In this document: positions 1-8,209 of the stretch, one piece after another
Layout: each line of letters starts with the position of its first letter
How positions within the stretch are numbered: the stretch's first letter is position 1
From: Burkholderiales bacterium Ga0077543
Lineage (GTDB): Bacteria; Pseudomonadota; Gammaproteobacteria; Burkholderiales; Burkholderiaceae_C
DNA: 51,001 bases
Direction: 5' to 3'
Assembly: GCA_001464055.1 (NCBI GenBank)
Contig: LNET01000051.1
Span: forward strand, 1 to 51,001
Notes under the pieces: model-generated
Database searches by the model: none
What the model was told of the DNA's origin: nothing
The model's input: the letters and a program-made list of their open reading frames with translations, nothing else
Position numbers and translations under genes: made by a program

Positions 1-2
1 AC

Positions 3-452
3 GACATCGGCTTTCTGCCCGGCAACGAAGAAGAGAAGATGGGCCCCTGGATGGGCGCGCTCGACGACAACCTGGAAGTGCTGGCCCGCACCGACGCCAG
101 CGCCGGTGAATGGGGCCGCGCCGCCACGAACGACCTGGTGCGCAGCAAGATCAAGATCAAGAGCCTGAACTTCATGCGCGGGCGCACCTTCCTGAACAAG
201 TTCGTCATCATCGACGAGGCGCAGAACCTCACGCCCAAGCAGATGAAGACGCTGATCACGCGCGCCGGCCCAGGCACCAAGATCATCTGCCTGGGCAACC
301 TGGCGCAGATCGACACCCCTTACCTCACCGAAGGCAGCAGCGGCCTGACGTTCGCGGTGGACCGCTTCAAGGGTTGGCCGCATGGCGGCCACATCACGCT
401 GGCGCGCGGCGAGCGCTCGCGCCTGGCGGACTACGCCTCAGAGGTTCTTTAA
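3..452 (+). CDS. PhoH-family ATPase, C-terminal part (5' end outside window)
   Basis: The reading frame is open from the window edge and ends in TAA at 450-452. It carries the C-terminal half of a PhoH-type P-loop ATPase. The Walker B stretch VIIDEAQNLTP, followed by KQMKTLITRAG and a LGNLAQIDTPYL sensor region, is diagnostic of PhoH/YlaK proteins, which are linked to RNA metabolism and stress. The Walker A motif and the N-terminal PIN domain expected in the long PhoH2-like form would lie upstream and cannot be checked. The gene converges on the next one, and their 3' ends overlap by 15 nt (438-452). Confidence 0.88.
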   Translation, partial: DIGFLPGNEEEKMGPWMGALDDNLEVLARTDASAGEWGRAATNDLVRSKIKIKSLNFMRGRTFLNKFVIIDEAQNLTPKQMKTLITRAGPGTKIICLGNLAQIDTPYLTEGSSGLTFAVDRFKGWPHGGHITLARGERSRLADYASEVL

Positions 453-857
453 GGGGCTGCCACCGGGCGGTGGTGCGCGTTCCAGCGCCTGCTTCAGCGC
501 TTCGGCGCTGAAACCGACCTGGGTCTGGCCCCGGACCAGAAACACCGGTGTGCCGGGGGCGCCGGTGGCTTCATGGTCGGCGCGACAGACCGGATCACGC
601 TCGACCATGCATTCGCTGAACGGGACCTGGTGTTCCGCCAGCCACTGCCGCGCAAGCTGGCAGATGGCGCAGGTTTCCGACGACAGCATGCGGATGTCGC
701 CGGGCGCAGCCAGCGCCGCGACGCTGTCGCCCAGGCGGTTGTCGTAGCGGTCGGCCCACCAAGTCTGCACCGTGCTGACTGCAAAGAGCAGCGCGCCCAG
801 TCCCAGCAGGGACCAGCGCGAAATCGGTGCGCGCCCGGTCGTGGTTTCGGTGTTCAC
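438..857 (-). CDS. Membrane-anchored glutaredoxin/thioredoxin-like protein
   Basis: A 139-residue protein. Residues 15-36 form one hydrophobic segment (a signal anchor). A glutaredoxin-like domain follows, with the redox motif CAIC near residue 63 and the cis-proline segment GTPVF near 102, so a thiol-disulfide role in the envelope is likely; the substrate is unknown. I chose the GTG start at 857 because GTGA overlaps the ridA stop, which implies translational coupling. A longer in-frame ATG at 1013 would put the start inside ridA and add sequence unlike this family. It is the last gene of plsY-ridA-trx, and its end overlaps the convergent phoH-like gene. Confidence 0.72.
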   Translation of the reverse strand: MNTETTTGRAPISRWSLLGLGALLFAVSTVQTWWADRYDNRLGDSVAALAAPGDIRMLSSETCAICQLARQWLAEHQVPFSECMVERDPVCRADHEATGAPGTPVFLVRGQTQVGFSAEALKQALERAPPPGGSPLKNL

Positions 858-1198
858 AGTGCCGCCGTCACCACCATCTCGACCCGCCATTCCGGCTTGG
901 CCAGATGGGCCTGCACCGTGGCACGCGGGGGCGCATGGCCGGCCGGTACCCAGGCTTCCCAGATGGCGTTGAGCGCCGGGAAATCGGCCAGGTCCTTGAT
1001 GTAGATCTGGCACATCAGGATCTTGCGCTTGTCGGTGCCGGCGCGCGCCAGCAGCGCATCAACCGCGGCCAGCACCTGCCGGGTCTGGCCGCTGATGTCC
1101 TGCGAGCCATCGGCGGCTACCTGGCCGGCCAGGTAGCAGACACCGTTGTGCACGGCCATTTCGGACAGGCGGGTGCCGACGTCGAATCTCTGAACCAT
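854..1198 (-). CDS. ridA: RidA/YjgF-family enamine/imine deaminase
   Basis: 114 residues, the usual length of the Rid family. It shows the family pattern: an N-terminal VGTRLSEMAVHNG strand, AGQV near residue 26, and a C-terminal PPRATVQAHLA segment with the arginine that binds the substrate carboxylate. RidA proteins hydrolyse reactive enamines and imines released by PLP enzymes in the cytoplasm. It may belong to a Rid subgroup other than archetypal RidA, which I cannot separate here. The ATG overlaps the plsY stop (ATGA), and its own stop overlaps the next gene's GTG, so the three genes look co-translated. Confidence 0.85.
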   Translation of the reverse strand: MVQRFDVGTRLSEMAVHNGVCYLAGQVAADGSQDISGQTRQVLAAVDALLARAGTDKRKILMCQIYIKDLADFPALNAIWEAWVPAGHAPPRATVQAHLAKPEWRVEMVVTAAL

Positions 1199-1869
1199 CA
1201 GGAATGTCCTTTGCGGTGGGGTTGTGGCTTGGTGGCGGGGGTGCCGGGGGGCGGCTGGCCGGCCTTGCTGCCCAAGCGGCTTTCGGTGCCGGCCAGCAGC
1301 TTGCGGATGTTGCCTTCGTGGCGCCAGACGAGCAGCAGGCTCATCGCGACCAGGGCCAGCAGCGCCAGGCCCGGGCCCCAGATCAGCGCCTGGTAGAAAG
1401 GTGCAAACACGGCTGCGACGATCGAGGCCAGCGACACGTAGCGGCTGAAGGCCAGGATCAGGCCGAAGCTGGCCAGCGTGGCCAGCCCGAGCAGCGGGTT
1501 CAGCGCCACCAGCACGCCTGCGGCGGTGGCCACACCCTTGCCGCCCTGGAAGCGGAAGAACACGGGGTAGAGGTGGCCGATGAACGCAGCCAGGCCGACG
1601 AAGGCCGCGACCGTGGCGCCCAGGCCCACGCGCGGCCCGTAGATCAGGCACAGCAGCACCGGCACATAGCCTTTCAAGGCGTCGAAGGCCAGGGTCAGCA
1701 GCGCTGCCTTGCGATTGCCCGAACGCAGCACGTTGGTTGCGCCCGGGTTTTTGCTGCCATAGCTGCGCGGGTCGGCCAGGCCCAGCGCCCGGCTGAAGAT
1801 GACGGCGAAGGACAGCGAGCCCACCAGGTAGGCGCCCAGCAAGGCCAGCACGATCCAGACGGTTTGCAT
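1198..1869 (-). CDS. plsY: Glycerol-3-phosphate acyltransferase PlsY
   Basis: A 223-residue integral membrane protein with about five hydrophobic segments. It carries the conserved PlsY loops: SYGSKNPGATNVLR near residues 36-49, a GHLYPVFFRFQGGKGVATAAG stretch near 99-118, and WRHEGNIRKLL near the C-terminus. PlsY transfers the acyl group from acyl-phosphate to glycerol-3-phosphate, the first step of phospholipid synthesis. The tail after about residue 195 (Pro/Gly/Lys rich) exceeds the core family length. It heads the plsY-ridA-glutaredoxin run. Confidence 0.95.
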   Translation of the reverse strand: MQTVWIVLALLGAYLVGSLSFAVIFSRALGLADPRSYGSKNPGATNVLRSGNRKAALLTLAFDALKGYVPVLLCLIYGPRVGLGATVAAFVGLAAFIGHLYPVFFRFQGGKGVATAAGVLVALNPLLGLATLASFGLILAFSRYVSLASIVAAVFAPFYQALIWGPGLALLALVAMSLLLVWRHEGNIRKLLAGTESRLGSKAGQPPPGTPATKPQPHRKGHS

Positions 1870-1926
1870 CCGCCAGATTCTAGGCGGCGCCCTGCCGACT
1901 CCCGGCGGGCCATGGCCCGAAGTGCT

Positions 1927-3243
1927 TCAGGCCGCCAGCAGCGTCACGCCTGCCGCAGCCGCCGTGGACGCCAGCAGGGAAGCCCCGACCCGCAGTCCGT
2001 ACCCGCGCCCCCCGGCCACGAAGGCCGTGATGCTGCGGGTACAGGCGTTGGCCGCGACGGCTACCAGCGTGCCGTCGCGCACGGCGGTCGCGTCGATCTG
2101 CCCCGCCGCTGCCAGCGCGCCGAGCGCGGCCACGGGAGCATGGGCATCGGCCAGCGCGCCCAGCGCCGTGCTGGCCAGCAGACCGGCCGAACCGAAGCGT
2201 GCCTGGGCCCAGGTCACGGCCAGGGCCACGGCGGTCAGCAGCACGGTCACCACCAGGGCTTCGCGCAGGCGCAGCGGGCCCGGGGTGGCGGCACCTGGCG
2301 CCGCAGGCGGGTTTCGTGCCGACAGCGGGTCGGCGGCGCCACCCGCCTGGGTGCGCCACAGCGCCCAGGCGCCTGTCAGCGCCGCAGTCAGCAACCCGGC
2401 CAGCACGCCCGGGGCCAGCAAGGCAGCGGCCGATGGCGCCGTGGCACCCAGCAGCAGCATCACCTGCACCCAGGTGGCCGCGGTCGAGAAGATCGCACCG
2501 GCGGTGCAGCCCGCGGCCAGCGCCGGCTCGGCCTTGGCCCTGATCCCCATCGAGGCGATCGTCGCGGTACTGGAAACGAAGCCCGATATCGCCCCCGACC
2601 CCGCCAGCCCCGCGCGCGGACCCAGCAACCGCAAGGCCACGTGCCCGGCGGCCTGCAGACCCAGGATCAGCGTCATCAGCCCCAGCAGCGTGCGCGGGCT
2701 CAGGCCGGCCAGGCCCGGCAACGGCGTGGAAGGTGCCAGCGGCAGCAGCACCAGCACCAGTGCGGCCAGCAGCAGGGCGTCGTGCCATTCGGCGTCGCTC
2801 AAGGCGCGGATGGCAAACCGGTGCAGGCGTTCCCGGGCTGCCAGCAGCGTGGCCACCACCGCGGCAGCGGCAGCACCCAGCACCGGTTGCTGCACCGCCA
2901 GCACGCCCACCAGGTAGGTGATGAACAGCGCCAGCTCGGTCGTCAGGCCGGGGTCGGGCGGTGGTGATCCGGGCGGTGGTGGCTGCCGGCTGGCCCAGTA
3001 GGCAATGCCCACCAGCACTGCCACCATCGCGCCGCCCAGGGCCACCAGCAAGGGCTGCTGCAGCGTCTGGGCGATGCCGCCGCCCAACGCGGCCAGCGCG
3101 AAGCTGCGGATGCCCGCGGGCGGGCGGCCCGGGCCCTGTTCGGTGCCGCGCTTGCGGCGTTCGCGCTCCAGGCCGATGAGCAGCCCGCCGCCGAGCGCTG
3201 CGGCCAGGCCGGTGGCGTTGGCCCAGAAGTCTGGCGGGGCCAT
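1927..3243 (-). CDS. MgtC/SapB-type DUF4010 membrane protein
   Basis: 438 residues, almost entirely hydrophobic, with roughly 12 membrane segments. The N-terminal GLLIGLERERRKR motif (near residues 20-32) and the following GIRSFALAALGGG are typical of the MgtC/SapB N-terminal domain. The rest matches the DUF4010 organisation, including SGFVSSTATIASM near the middle. The function of this family is not established; MgtC relatives are linked to magnesium limitation and virulence. It starts 9 nt downstream of the metallo-beta-lactamase gene's stop, so an operon is likely. Confidence 0.8.
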   Translation of the reverse strand: MAPPDFWANATGLAAALGGGLLIGLERERRKRGTEQGPGRPPAGIRSFALAALGGGIAQTLQQPLLVALGGAMVAVLVGIAYWASRQPPPPGSPPPDPGLTTELALFITYLVGVLAVQQPVLGAAAAAVVATLLAARERLHRFAIRALSDAEWHDALLLAALVLVLLPLAPSTPLPGLAGLSPRTLLGLMTLILGLQAAGHVALRLLGPRAGLAGSGAISGFVSSTATIASMGIRAKAEPALAAGCTAGAIFSTAATWVQVMLLLGATAPSAAALLAPGVLAGLLTAALTGAWALWRTQAGGAADPLSARNPPAAPGAATPGPLRLREALVVTVLLTAVALAVTWAQARFGSAGLLASTALGALADAHAPVAALGALAAAGQIDATAVRDGTLVAVAANACTRSITAFVAGGRGYGLRVGASLLASTAAAAGVTLLAA

Positions 3244-3252
3244 CGAGTTCCG

Positions 3253-4635
3253 CTACAGCGCCACGCTCTCGCCGAAGCCCGGCACACGCACGGCCCAGCC
3301 CAGGTCGCGCTGGATGCGGGTGCGCAGGGTGTCGGCGGCGTCGGGTTCGCCGTGCACCACGAAGGTCTGCCGCGGCGGCTGGCGCAATTGCCGCGCCCAG
3401 TCGATCAGCTCGTTGGCGTCGGCGTGGCCGGACAGGCCCTGCAGCTGCACCACCTCGGCCCGCACCGGCACCCATTCGCCGTGGATCTTGATTTCGCTCT
3501 CGCCCGCCACCAGCCGTGCACCGCGCGTGCCGCCGGCCTGGAAGCCCGGCAGCACGATGGCGTGGCGCGGGTCGGGCGCCATCGCCTTCAGGTGATGCAG
3601 CACGCGACCGCCGGTGGCCATGCCGCTGGCCGAGATCACCAGCGCCGGGAATCCCCGGCCCGCCAGCTTGGCCGACAGCCGCGTGCTTTGCGCAACGCTG
3701 GTCACCTGGCGCAGGCCGTCGCACAGGCTGGCGCGTTCGGCCTTCGGCACACGCAGCAGCGCGCCATGGCGAAGGTACAGCTGCGTGGCCTGCTGGGCCA
3801 TCGGGCTGTCCAGGTAGACGGCCAGGCTGGCCGGGATGGTGCCCTGGCGCTTCAGCCGCTGAACCAGCAACAGCAGGGCCTGCGCGCGGCCGACGGCGAA
3901 GGCCGGCATCAGCACCGAGCCGCCCCGTGCTGCCGTGCGGCGGATGATCTCGGCCAGCTGTCCGGTCGCGTCTTCGGCGGGGTGGCTGCGGTTGCCGTAG
4001 GTCGATTCGATGATCAGGGCGTCGGCGGCCTCGGCCAGGTCGGCGGTCTGGGGCGGCGGCATCAGCAGGTCGTGCCGGCGACCGACGTCGCCCGAGAACA
4101 CGACATGCCGGCCGGCCGCCGACAGCGTCACCGCACAGGCCCCCAGCAGATGACCCACGGGAGTGAGTTTCAACGTGGCACCGCCAGCGCCGCCCACCCG
4201 CTGCACCCGGCCAGGTGTCAGCGGGACGAACTGCGCGATGGCGCGCTGGGCGTCGGCACGGGTGTACAGCGGCAAGGCCTTGTCGTGGCGGCTGGTGCCA
4301 TAGCGGTTGGCGCGGCGTGCGTCTTCTTCCTGCAGATGGGCGCTGTCCAGCAGTAGCACCGCAGCCAGCTCGCAGGTCGCGGGCGAAGCAAACACCGGCC
4401 CGCGCCAGCCATGCGCCACCAGGGCCGGCAGCCAGCCGCTATGGTCCAGGTGAGCATGACTCAGCACCACGGCGTCGGCCTGCAGCAAGGGTCCGGGCGG
4501 CTGCCAGTTGCGTTCGCGGTGCAGCTTCCAGCCCTGGAACAGACCGCAATCCAGCAAGATGCGCTGCGTGCCGGTGTCGACGAGATGGCGTGAACCGGTG
4601 ACACCGTCGGCGGCACCGAGAAAGCTGATGTTCAT
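3253..4635 (-). CDS. Metallo-beta-lactamase fold, beta-CASP RNA exonuclease-like protein
   Basis: 460 residues. The signature HxHxDH lies at residues 60-65 (HAHLDH). Further motifs are a GHLLGA histidine, FSGDVGR, the beta-CASP region with IIESTYGNR, and an SASGMATGGRVLHHL segment. The C-terminal FVVHGEP supplies the last metal histidine. The family (YSH1/CPSF73-like, bacterial and archaeal) contains zinc-dependent ribonucleases; the specific RNA is unknown. I chose the ATG at 4635 because its ATGA overlaps the stop of the upstream gene and the protein then begins MNISFLGAADGVTGS, the usual first strand. Confidence 0.88.
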   Translation of the reverse strand: MNISFLGAADGVTGSRHLVDTGTQRILLDCGLFQGWKLHRERNWQPPGPLLQADAVVLSHAHLDHSGWLPALVAHGWRGPVFASPATCELAAVLLLDSAHLQEEDARRANRYGTSRHDKALPLYTRADAQRAIAQFVPLTPGRVQRVGGAGGATLKLTPVGHLLGACAVTLSAAGRHVVFSGDVGRRHDLLMPPPQTADLAEAADALIIESTYGNRSHPAEDATGQLAEIIRRTAARGGSVLMPAFAVGRAQALLLLVQRLKRQGTIPASLAVYLDSPMAQQATQLYLRHGALLRVPKAERASLCDGLRQVTSVAQSTRLSAKLAGRGFPALVISASGMATGGRVLHHLKAMAPDPRHAIVLPGFQAGGTRGARLVAGESEIKIHGEWVPVRAEVVQLQGLSGHADANELIDWARQLRQPPRQTFVVHGEPDAADTLRTRIQRDLGWAVRVPGFGESVAL

Positions 4636-5276
4636 GGGGCTCCCAGGGTCTGCATTTCCGACGATGTCAGGACGCGGCGGCCCGGCCGCCCTTCGCGCAC
4701 GGCACGCAAGAGCGCGCGGGCCACGAAGGCCGCCTGAATGGGGCGCCATGCGGCCGGTACCAGCCGGCCCAGCGGCAAGGCCAGGGCCAGGCCCAGCCTT
4801 TCGCCACGGCGTGGCGGCTGGTCGAGCGCCCCGCGGTCGCCGGCCAGCAGCGAAGGCCGGGCGAAGGTCAGGCTGTCGAAACCCAGCGTGGCCAGGGCTT
4901 CTTCGGCTTCGCCCTTGACCCGGGCGTAGAAGCCGCTGGCCCCGGAGTTCGCGCCCAGTGCCGACACCAGGCCGAAGTGGCGCACGCCGGCTCTGCGGGC
5001 AGCCTTGGCGAAGGCCAGCACGGCGTCGAAGTCGACGGCCCGGAAGGCGGCTTTCGACCCCGCCTGGGCGATCGTCGTGCCCAGGCAGCAGTAAGCCTCA
5101 TGGGCGGCGGGCAGGTCGGGCAGGGTGGTGAAGTCCACCTGCATTGGCCGCAGGCGCGGGCCGGCCGGTGCTTTCGCGGGCTTGCGCAAGAGCATCAGCA
5201 GCTCGCCTGGACCGGTCCAGTGACGGGCGAGTTCGCGGCCGACGAGGCCGGTGGCACCGGCGATCAGGGCAGGCAT
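4632..5276 (-). CDS. NAD(P)-binding Rossmann-fold protein (atypical short-chain dehydrogenase)
   Basis: 214 residues. The dinucleotide-binding loop GATGLVG is at residues 7-13, and CCLGTTIAQAGS plus VSALGANSGASGFYARVKGEAE follow, as in YbjT/HTATIP2-type NAD(P)H-binding proteins. The Y-x-x-x-K pair is present in FYARVKG. The substrate is unknown. The ATG at 5276 is preferred to a TTG two codons upstream. It is translationally coupled (ATGA) to the metallo-beta-lactamase gene. Confidence 0.8.
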   Translation of the reverse strand: MPALIAGATGLVGRELARHWTGPGELLMLLRKPAKAPAGPRLRPMQVDFTTLPDLPAAHEAYCCLGTTIAQAGSKAAFRAVDFDAVLAFAKAARRAGVRHFGLVSALGANSGASGFYARVKGEAEEALATLGFDSLTFARPSLLAGDRGALDQPPRRGERLGLALALPLGRLVPAAWRPIQAAFVARALLRAVREGRPGRRVLTSSEMQTLGAP

Positions 5277-5296
5277 GGGCAATCCGTGGGTTCGAG

Positions 5297-5482
5297 GCGC
5301 ATCGTGGCCAAGCCTACTCCACCGCCGGCGAAACGCTGGGCCCCTCCGCCGGTGGCATCCTCGGGGGCGATATCGGCAACCAGTTGGGTGGCGCCACGCG
5401 CGACTTCGACGATGCGCAGGATCCCGAAGTCACGGTCGGCACACGCGTGAAGGTCGAGGGCGACGTGCTGGTGCGGCAGTGA
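5297..5482 (+). pseudogene. 3' remnant of an unidentified gene
   Basis: This plus-strand stretch reads as coding (G/C at most third positions) and ends in TGA. It encodes about 61 residues, including a glycine-zipper-like GGILGGDIGNQLGG and a charged tail ending GTRVKVEGDVLVRQ. No start codon or ribosome site lies in front. Upstream, the same frame runs antisense into the divergent NAD(P)-binding gene, so the 5' part appears lost. The glycine-zipper pattern resembles small envelope proteins, but I do not recognise the family. The remaining bases to fliR (5483-5569) hold nothing clear. Confidence 0.35.
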
Positions 5483-5569
5483 GCTGCCGGGGGCGGGTCC
5501 GCTGGGGTCCGATCCGGACCGTGATCGGGCCTGTGACCTGCCGACCGCTGGCGAACACCCACCTCGCCG

Positions 5570-6331
5570 CTAGCGGAACTGTTGGAGCAGCCGTTCCAGC
5601 GCCATGATGAACGGCGTGTTCAGCGCCGGCAACAGGGCCAGCAGGCCGAGCAGGCCCACGCCCAGTGTCACCGGGAAGCCGATCGCGAAGATGTTGATCT
5701 GCGGCGCCACACGCGTGATGGCGCCCAGCACCAGGTTTACGAACAGCAGCATGCTGACCAGCGGCAGCGCGATCCACAGCCCGGTGCTGAAGACCTCGGC
5801 CCCCCATTGGTGCGGCAGGGTGCTGCGCAGGAAGGCAAAGGGTTCGGGGCCGATGGGGAAGGCGCTGAAGCTGTCGACCAGGGCCATGATCACCAGCAGG
5901 TGACCGTTCACGACGATGAACAGCCACGACACCAGCGTCCCGAAGAAGCGGCTGGTGGCGGTGGCGGTGCTGGCCGACAGCGGGTCGAAGAAGCCGGCAA
6001 AGTTCAGGCCCATCTGCAGGCCGATGATCTCGCCTGCGAACTCCAGCGCGGCAAAGACCAGGCGCACCGCGAAACCCAGAGCCAGCCCGATCACGGCTTG
6101 CTGCGCCACCAGCAGCACCGCCAGGGCCGAATCGAGCGGCACCTGCTGCACTTCGGGCATGGAGGGCTGCGCTGCCAGCGCCACGAAGGCGGCCAGGCCG
6201 ATGCGCACGCGCGTGGGCACCAGGCGCGTGCCCAGCACCGGCAAGGCCGCGAACAGGAACAGCGCGCGCAGGAAGGGCCAGATCAGCGGCGTGACCCAGG
6301 CCAGGATCTGCGCTTCGCTGAAGCTGATCAT
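5570..6331 (-). CDS. fliR: Flagellar type III export gate protein FliR
   Basis: 253 residues with about six membrane segments. N-terminal ALPVLGTRLVPTRVRIGLA and central FAGEIIGLQMGLNFAGFFDP are characteristic FliR segments; the latter lies near residues 93-112. FliR joins FliP and FliQ in the helical export gate at the centre of the MS ring. It is the last gene of the fliF-to-fliR run and starts 28 nt after the fliQ stop. Confidence 0.95.
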   Translation of the reverse strand: MISFSEAQILAWVTPLIWPFLRALFLFAALPVLGTRLVPTRVRIGLAAFVALAAQPSMPEVQQVPLDSALAVLLVAQQAVIGLALGFAVRLVFAALEFAGEIIGLQMGLNFAGFFDPLSASTATATSRFFGTLVSWLFIVVNGHLLVIMALVDSFSAFPIGPEPFAFLRSTLPHQWGAEVFSTGLWIALPLVSMLLFVNLVLGAITRVAPQINIFAIGFPVTLGVGLLGLLALLPALNTPFIMALERLLQQFR

Positions 6332-6359
6332 CGTGCGGGCAGGCGCTGAAGCGGCTGGC

Positions 6360-6629
6360 TCAACCCACGGCCGCGGGAATCGACTGCAGCGTGCGCTGCA
6401 GGAATTCGACCAGCGTGCTCATCATCCACGGCCCGGCAAACACCATCACCGCCACTGCTGCGATGATCTTCGGCACGAAGCTCAGCGTGGCCTCGTTGAT
6501 CTGCGTGGCGGCCTGGAAGATGCTGACCAGCAGGCCCACCACCAGCACCACCAGCAGGATCGGCGCGCTGACGAACAGCAGCATCAGCAGCGCGTTCTGG
6601 CCTTCAGCAAGGACTTGTTGTGCATCCAT
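6360..6629 (-). CDS. fliQ: Flagellar export gate protein FliQ
   Basis: 89 residues, the standard FliQ length, with two transmembrane helices. The start MDAQQVLAEGQNAL and the loop SIFQAATQINEATLSFVPK match the family. FliQ wraps around the FliP/FliR gate. The ATG at 6629 is chosen because the protein then begins in the family's usual way; in-frame extension reaches back into fliP. It sits between fliP and fliR with short gaps of 13 and 28 nt. Confidence 0.95.
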   Translation of the reverse strand: MDAQQVLAEGQNALLMLLFVSAPILLVVLVVGLLVSIFQAATQINEATLSFVPKIIAAVAVMVFAGPWMMSTLVEFLQRTLQSIPAAVG

Positions 6630-6642
6630 GGTGTGGGCGGGT

Positions 6643-7395
6643 TCAGGTGACGAAGGAAGCGGCCAGCGAACCCAGCAGCAGGTTCCAGCCATCGGCCAGC
6701 ACGAACAGCATCAGCTTGAAGGGCAGGGCCACGAGTACCGGGCTCAGCATCATCATGCCCAGGCTCATCAGCACGCTGGCGACGATCATGTCGATGATCA
6801 GGAACGGGATGAAGATCATGAAACCGATCTGGAACGCGCTCTTCAGTTCACTGGTGACGAAGGCAGGCACCAGCACGCGCAGCGGCACGTCCTCGCCTTT
6901 CACGTCGGCCGGCAGCTTGGCCAGGCGGGCGAACAGTTGCACGTCGCTCTGGCGCGTCTGCTTCAGCATGAATTCGCGCATCGGCACGATGCCCTTGGCG
7001 AAGGCTTCTTCGGCCGGCATGGTGCCGGCGGCAAACGGCGCGTAGGCCTGCTCGTAGACGCGGTCGAAGGTGGGCGCCATGACGAAGAAGGTCAGGAACA
7101 GGCTCAGGCCGATGATCACCTGGTTCGGCGGTGCGGCCTGCGTGCCCAGGGCCTGGCGCAGCAGGCTCAGCACGATGACGATGCGCGTGAAGCCCGTCAT
7201 CAGCAGCAGCATCGCCGGCAGGAACGACAGGGCGCTGAAGAACAGCAGGGTCTGGATCGGCACCGAATAGCTGGTGCCGCCCGGGCCCTGGGCAGTGATC
7301 AGCGGCAGCCCGCCGGCCTGCTGGGCGATGGCCGGGGTGGCCAGCAGCAGCAGGCCCGCAGCCAGGCTGCGCAGGGACCAGGTGCTGCTGTTCAT
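6643..7395 (-). CDS. fliP: Flagellar export gate protein FliP
   Basis: 250 residues. An N-terminal signal peptide ends near ATPAIAQ (residue 25), as is usual for FliP. Family segments follow: [34 protein letters not shown], a periplasmic loop with [10 protein letters not shown], and C-terminal hydrophobic helices with GMMMLSP. Five FliP subunits form the core of the export gate. The ATG at 7395 overlaps the fliO stop (ATGA). Confidence 0.95.
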   Translation of the reverse strand: MNSSTWSLRSLAAGLLLLATPAIAQQAGGLPLITAQGPGGTSYSVPIQTLLFFSALSFLPAMLLLMTGFTRIVIVLSLLRQALGTQAAPPNQVIIGLSLFLTFFVMAPTFDRVYEQAYAPFAAGTMPAEEAFAKGIVPMREFMLKQTRQSDVQLFARLAKLPADVKGEDVPLRVLVPAFVTSELKSAFQIGFMIFIPFLIIDMIVASVLMSLGMMMLSPVLVALPFKLMLFVLADGWNLLLGSLAASFVT

Positions 7396-7760
7396 GTCGG
7401 CCCCGGGGGCTGACTGGCAGCACCGCCCTGGCGCAGCCGGCCGAGCAGCTGCGCAAAGGCCGCGGCCGGCGGCGGCGCTTGCTGCGCCGGGCCGGCCTGC
7501 GGCAACATGGTGTGCAGCGTGCTGATGCCCTGGGCGCTGACACCCAGCACCAGCCACAGCCTTTCCTCGCCCTGGCCGACTTCCACCGTCACCAGCCGCT
7601 GCTGGGCAGACAAGGGCAGCACGGCCACCGTGCGCGGCGTGCCTGGCGCCCCGCCACCCTGGCCGATGGGGGTGCGCTTGAGCAGCCACAGGCACAGCGG
7701 TATCGCCGCCAGGATGGCGACGAACCACAGTCCTGCGGTCAGCGCGGCGCTCGAGCTCAT
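7392..7760 (-). CDS. fliO: Flagellar biosynthesis protein FliO
   Basis: 122 residues. One N-terminal membrane helix (about 8-28) is followed by a cytoplasmic domain with [20 protein letters not shown] and [16 protein letters not shown], matching the FliO/FliZ domain. FliO assists assembly of FliP rings. Low overall conservation is normal for this family; position between fliN and fliP confirms it. Its ATG overlaps the fliN stop (ATGA), and its stop overlaps the fliP ATG. Confidence 0.9.
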   Translation of the reverse strand: MSSSAALTAGLWFVAILAAIPLCLWLLKRTPIGQGGGAPGTPRTVAVLPLSAQQRLVTVEVGQGEERLWLVLGVSAQGISTLHTMLPQAGPAQQAPPPAAAFAQLLGRLRQGGAASQPPGPT

Positions 7761-8209
7761 GTGCGCGACAGGCGGCGCATGCGTTCGCTGGGCGTGACGA
7801 TGTCGGTCAGGCGGATGCCGAACTTGTCGTTCACGACCACCACCTCGCCCTGGGCGATGAGGTAGCCGTTGACGAGCACGTCCATCGGCTCGCCGGCCAT
7901 GGTCTCCAGCTCCACCACCGAGCCCTGCGCCAACTGCAGGATGTGCTTGATGGGAATGCGCGTGCGGCCCAGTTCCACGGTCAGCTGGACGGGGATGTCC
8001 AGGATCATGTTCAGGTCGTTGCCGGTGGCCCCGACCGGCGCGCTGTCCTTGAAGTTCGTGAACGCGGCAGGCGCCACGCTTTCGGCCGGCATGGCCACTT
8101 CGCTGGCGGTGTCGTTGCCCGAGGGCTTGCTCTCGGCCAGGGCCGCAGCCCATTCGGCGGCCATCTTGTCCTCTTCGGACATGCCCGCGGTGTCGTCGGT
8201 GTCAGCCAT
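7757..8209 (-). CDS. fliN: Flagellar motor switch protein FliN
   Basis: 150 residues. A low-complexity acidic N-terminus (about 65 residues) is followed by a C-terminal SpoA/SURF domain: [45 protein letters not shown], and [22 protein letters not shown]. FliN forms the bottom of the C ring and helps control rotation direction and substrate docking. Its start lies 8 nt inside fliM's 3' end. Confidence 0.95.
   Translation of the reverse strand: MADTDDTAGMSEEDKMAAEWAAALAESKPSGNDTASEVAMPAESVAPAAFTNFKDSAPVGATGNDLNMILDIPVQLTVELGRTRIPIKHILQLAQGSVVELETMAGEPMDVLVNGYLIAQGEVVVVNDKFGIRLTDIVTPSERMRRLSRT

Noticed and set aside
1204..2967. Long plus-strand open frame (nearly 590 codons) rich in Gln, Arg and Gly.
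   Set aside because: It lies opposite plsY and the DUF4010 gene and is a mirror of their codon bias.
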